The notes under the pieces are model-generated. The model did no database searches, had not been told where the DNA came from, and was given only the letters and a program-made list of their open reading frames with translations. A stretch of DNA of 11,740 bases from Botryosphaeria dothidea (taxonomy: Eukaryota; Ascomycota; Dothideomycetes; Botryosphaeriales; Botryosphaeriaceae): contig WWBZ02000070.1 in assembly GCA_011503125.2 (NCBI GenBank), forward strand, positions 1 through 11,740, written 5' to 3'. The position numbers and the translations under genes are program-made. Below, piece by piece: positions 8,359 through 11,740 of the stretch; position 1 is the first letter of the stretch, and each line of letters starts with the position of its first letter.

Positions 8359-9921
8359 TCACAGCAAGCCCTGCTTTTGAAGATCATAGTAGACCTTCTC
8401 GGGCATGACATTGCCCGCCGCATCCTCCATCTGCACCACGTTGTCCTGCGCCTGCTTCTGCTTCTTCTTGTCGGCCTCAATCTTCTTGTGAAGATTGATG
8501 GAGTCCTGGATCCCCGTAATCTCCCTGTAGAGGCCGGTGTCCTTGGTGATGCCCAGACACTTCAGGCCATACAGGTGGCGGCCCTCGGTGAAGTGTTTGT
8601 CGAAAGCACGGCGCCCCATGTACACGAAGTTGCCGCAAATCTCGCAAGGGAATTCGACTCCCAGACCGTGCAGCTTGTACAGCCAGTAGGGAATCGGCTT
8701 GCCATCCCAGGCAAGAGGCAACTTGAGCGGGTTGTAAATCTTGTCTTCATCGCCGTCCTCCTCGCCCTCGCCCTCGTCGGCCTCGATGTCACCCTCGGCG
8801 TACAACGCATCGAGCTCCTGTTGACGCTCGCGCTCCGTCATGCCCTGCCTGCGTTCAACGTTAACACGGGTATCGCTGCGCTGAGTTTGCATGGCAGCCG
8901 CCAGCTTTTTGATGCGGAACTCGCGGTGAGCGACGGCACGTTCCTTGAGACGCTTGGTGTCCACTTTGCTGCCGTTGGACGAGGGCTCAGGGTCGGTTGC
9001 TGCTTCACCCCTCTTGGCCCTCTCTTCGGCGTTCCTCTTGTGCTTCCTTCCGGAAAGGTGACTCTGGTACGTGCTCTCCTGGAACTCCTTCTGGCAGTCA
9101 GCGCACCAGTATCCAGAGCCAGATCCCTCAGTGACGGGGCCAGCAGTGGCACGCTTAGCTGCATCTTCATCCTCCCAGCCGAGAACTTCGCCTGCCTCCC
9201 ACGCCTTTTGAAACTCCTCGTCGAAGCTGGTGAACAAGCTGTCCAAATCCTCCAGAGGCCTCGTCTTCCTCATAAAGTCCTCAAGATACGAGGCCAGTTC
9301 GCCGAGGTAGCGGAAGTAGGCATCTGTCATCTTGTTAGGACGCTTCAGCTGGGTGAAGTTGTCGAACGAGTCTAGGTACTGGAGGTAATTGATGTGGCGG
9401 GCATTCTTGTTGCCCGGCAAGTTGTTGAATGCATCGTGCAAGGTGTTCATGTCGAAGAAGCGTCCAAATCCCTCCTCGCCGGTGAACATAGCCTCGATGT
9501 TGGGAGCCATAGGCTCAGGCTCGCCGGGGCGGCGCTTATAGGCACGCTCCAGGTTGTCAACAGCCTCATTTGGGTACTGTTTGTGGTGGTTCTTGATCTC
9601 CTTGTACTCCTTGTAGAATTCGTCGAATATGTCGCCAGTGGAGATGGCTTGGACCTGGCGCGTGCGCTCACCATCAGGGATATCCAGCAGGCGCTTAGAC
9701 TGACTCTGAATGCGGCCGAGGAAGTTTGCAATCTGATGGTTACGACGGAGTTGGTCCCGCGGCTGTTCTTTTTGTGAGCATGATATTTCTTTCTGCTATA
9801 TGGACAAGGTGTTTGCGAGACTGACGTGCTTAGGATCTTCGAGAAAGCGCTCGGCGGTAGCTTGCTCGAGGCGCTCAATGTCCTCGTGCAGCAGCCGCTG
9901 CTCCTCCAGGAGGATGCTCAT
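8359..9921 (-). CDS. SF3A3: Splicing factor 3A subunit 3 (SF3a60 / Prp9 / Sap61 homologue)
   Basis: Subunit of the SF3a complex of the U2 snRNP, needed in the nucleus for prespliceosome assembly and branch-site recognition. Exon 1 is 9921-9826 (MSILLEEQRLLHEDIERLEQ..., 32 codons) and exon 2 is 9762-8359. The 63-nt intron has donor GTCAGT, branch-like CTCAC and acceptor AACAG, phase 0. The product is 499 residues, matching the roughly 500 of the human protein. Domains: N-terminal helical SF3a60 region; a first C2H2 finger (C252, C255, H267, H273) as in fungal Prp9 proteins; an acidic stretch at about 356-373; the signature WDGKPIPYWLYKLHG (about 384-398); a C-terminal C2H2 finger (C405, C408, H422, H428); and the conserved tail ending YYDLQKQGLL. 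No frame correction is needed, unlike the other genes here. The start lies in CACCATGAG context and matches the N-termini of homologues; the frame is open further upstream but without homology. Confidence 0.95.
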
Positions 9922-10239
9922 GGTGGGCGCGGGCAGAAATGCGCGCTGCTCCAGGTTGCTGTATTCCGTGTGAAGAGATGAGGCTTCGGCGCAATGAGAG
10001 GGTCTGAACGCAAGATTGAGAGTTGCGGTGGAGAAGTCAGGCGGAGGTGATGGCGGCGATGTCGCGGGCAAGATTGTCTTCGAGCTGCAGTCGACGCGAC
10101 GAATGCCAAGCTTTTTTCGCGCTAAGAGCTGCTCCGCGCCAGCTCCCGGGAAACTTCACCACCGCCGCTGCGCTCATGCCGCAAACACTCTACACCCACC
10201 CGCCTTCCAACAATTGAACCTTCCCCACCTGCGCCCACC
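9922..10239. promoter_or_regulatory. 318-bp divergent promoter between SF3A3 and eIF4A-III genes
   Basis: The two start codons face away from each other with only 318 bp between them, so both promoters and 5' UTRs must fit or overlap here. Immediate start contexts are CACCATGAG (minus) and CACCATGGC (plus). C-rich DNA lies just upstream of the helicase start (about 10190-10240), and a GA/GC-rich stretch lies in the middle. No clear TATA box is seen, as expected for housekeeping fungal genes. Confidence 0.7.
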
Positions 10240-11593
<1,354 letters not shown>

Positions 11594-11740
11594 TCCTTCT
11601 CCTTTCCCTGGCGTTATAGCGGAAATAGCTGTTCTGCAGCACAAAAATCAAGGGCGCTAAGCCCGCATCCATACGGGGCAATATTGAGCGCGGAGGAAAT
11701 GGGCATTGTAGCCAGATGGTTGGTACTCATTCAACAAAAA
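11594..11740 (+). other. 3' flank/3' UTR of the eIF4A-III gene
   Basis: The 147 nt after the TAA at 11591-11593 contain no gene. A small GGGC...GCCC inverted pair at about 11652-11665 could form a weak hairpin. No AATAAA polyadenylation hexamer is seen before the window ends. Confidence 0.5.

Noticed and set aside
8323..9375. 350-codon plus-strand open frame antisense to SF3A3
   Set aside because: Leucine/valine-rich translation mirrors the codon bias of the real minus-strand gene; SF3A3 has clear full-length homology, so this is a shadow.
9922..10071. In-frame N-terminal extension of SF3A3 up to a Met at 10071
   Set aside because: The extra 50 residues are low-complexity (P/S-rich) and have no counterpart in homologues, whereas MSILLEEQRLL aligns with known N-termini and has a strong start context.

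Overview
The window looks like nuclear DNA of a filamentous ascomycete (Pezizomycotina). All four recognisable genes encode fungal or eukaryotic proteins. They are split by short introns (mostly 46-82 nt) with GTRNGT-type donors, CTRAC/CTCAC-like branch sites close to the acceptor, and AG acceptors. The start codons of the splicing-factor and helicase genes sit in a strong CACCATG context. Species cannot be named from the sequence alone.

Layout: (1) 1-928, no recognisable gene. (2) 929-2748, minus strand, a DHA1-type major facilitator (MFS) transporter in five exons. (3) 2749-5417, a 2.7 kb divergent upstream region shared by two transporter genes, with intron-like modules but no gene I can name. 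(4) 5418-7096, plus strand, a fungal monocarboxylate-transporter-like (MCT) MFS protein in five exons. (5) 7097-8358, no recognisable gene, one weak candidate small membrane ORF. (6) 8359-9921, minus strand, splicing factor 3A subunit 3 (SF3a60/Prp9) in two exons, fully intact. (7) 9922-10239, a 318 bp divergent promoter. (8) 10240-11593, plus strand, the DEAD-box helicase eIF4A-III (FAL1) in four exons. (9) 11594-11740, 3' flank.

The right half pairs two RNA-processing genes head to head: SF3a60, a U2 snRNP component, and eIF4A-III, the exon-junction-complex/ribosome-biogenesis helicase. The left half pairs two unrelated plasma-membrane-type transporters head to head.

The most striking property of the raw sequence is that three of the four genes can only be read with single-base frame corrections (six, four and six). 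After these, each gene gives a whole number of codons, a normal protein length and intact family motifs. The fourth gene (SF3a60, about 1.5 kb coding) needs none. I read the breaks mainly as sequencing or assembly indels, because an essential, near-invariant helicase is affected and its motifs are otherwise perfect; real decay cannot be excluded for the two transporters. I did not find a convincing novel system here.
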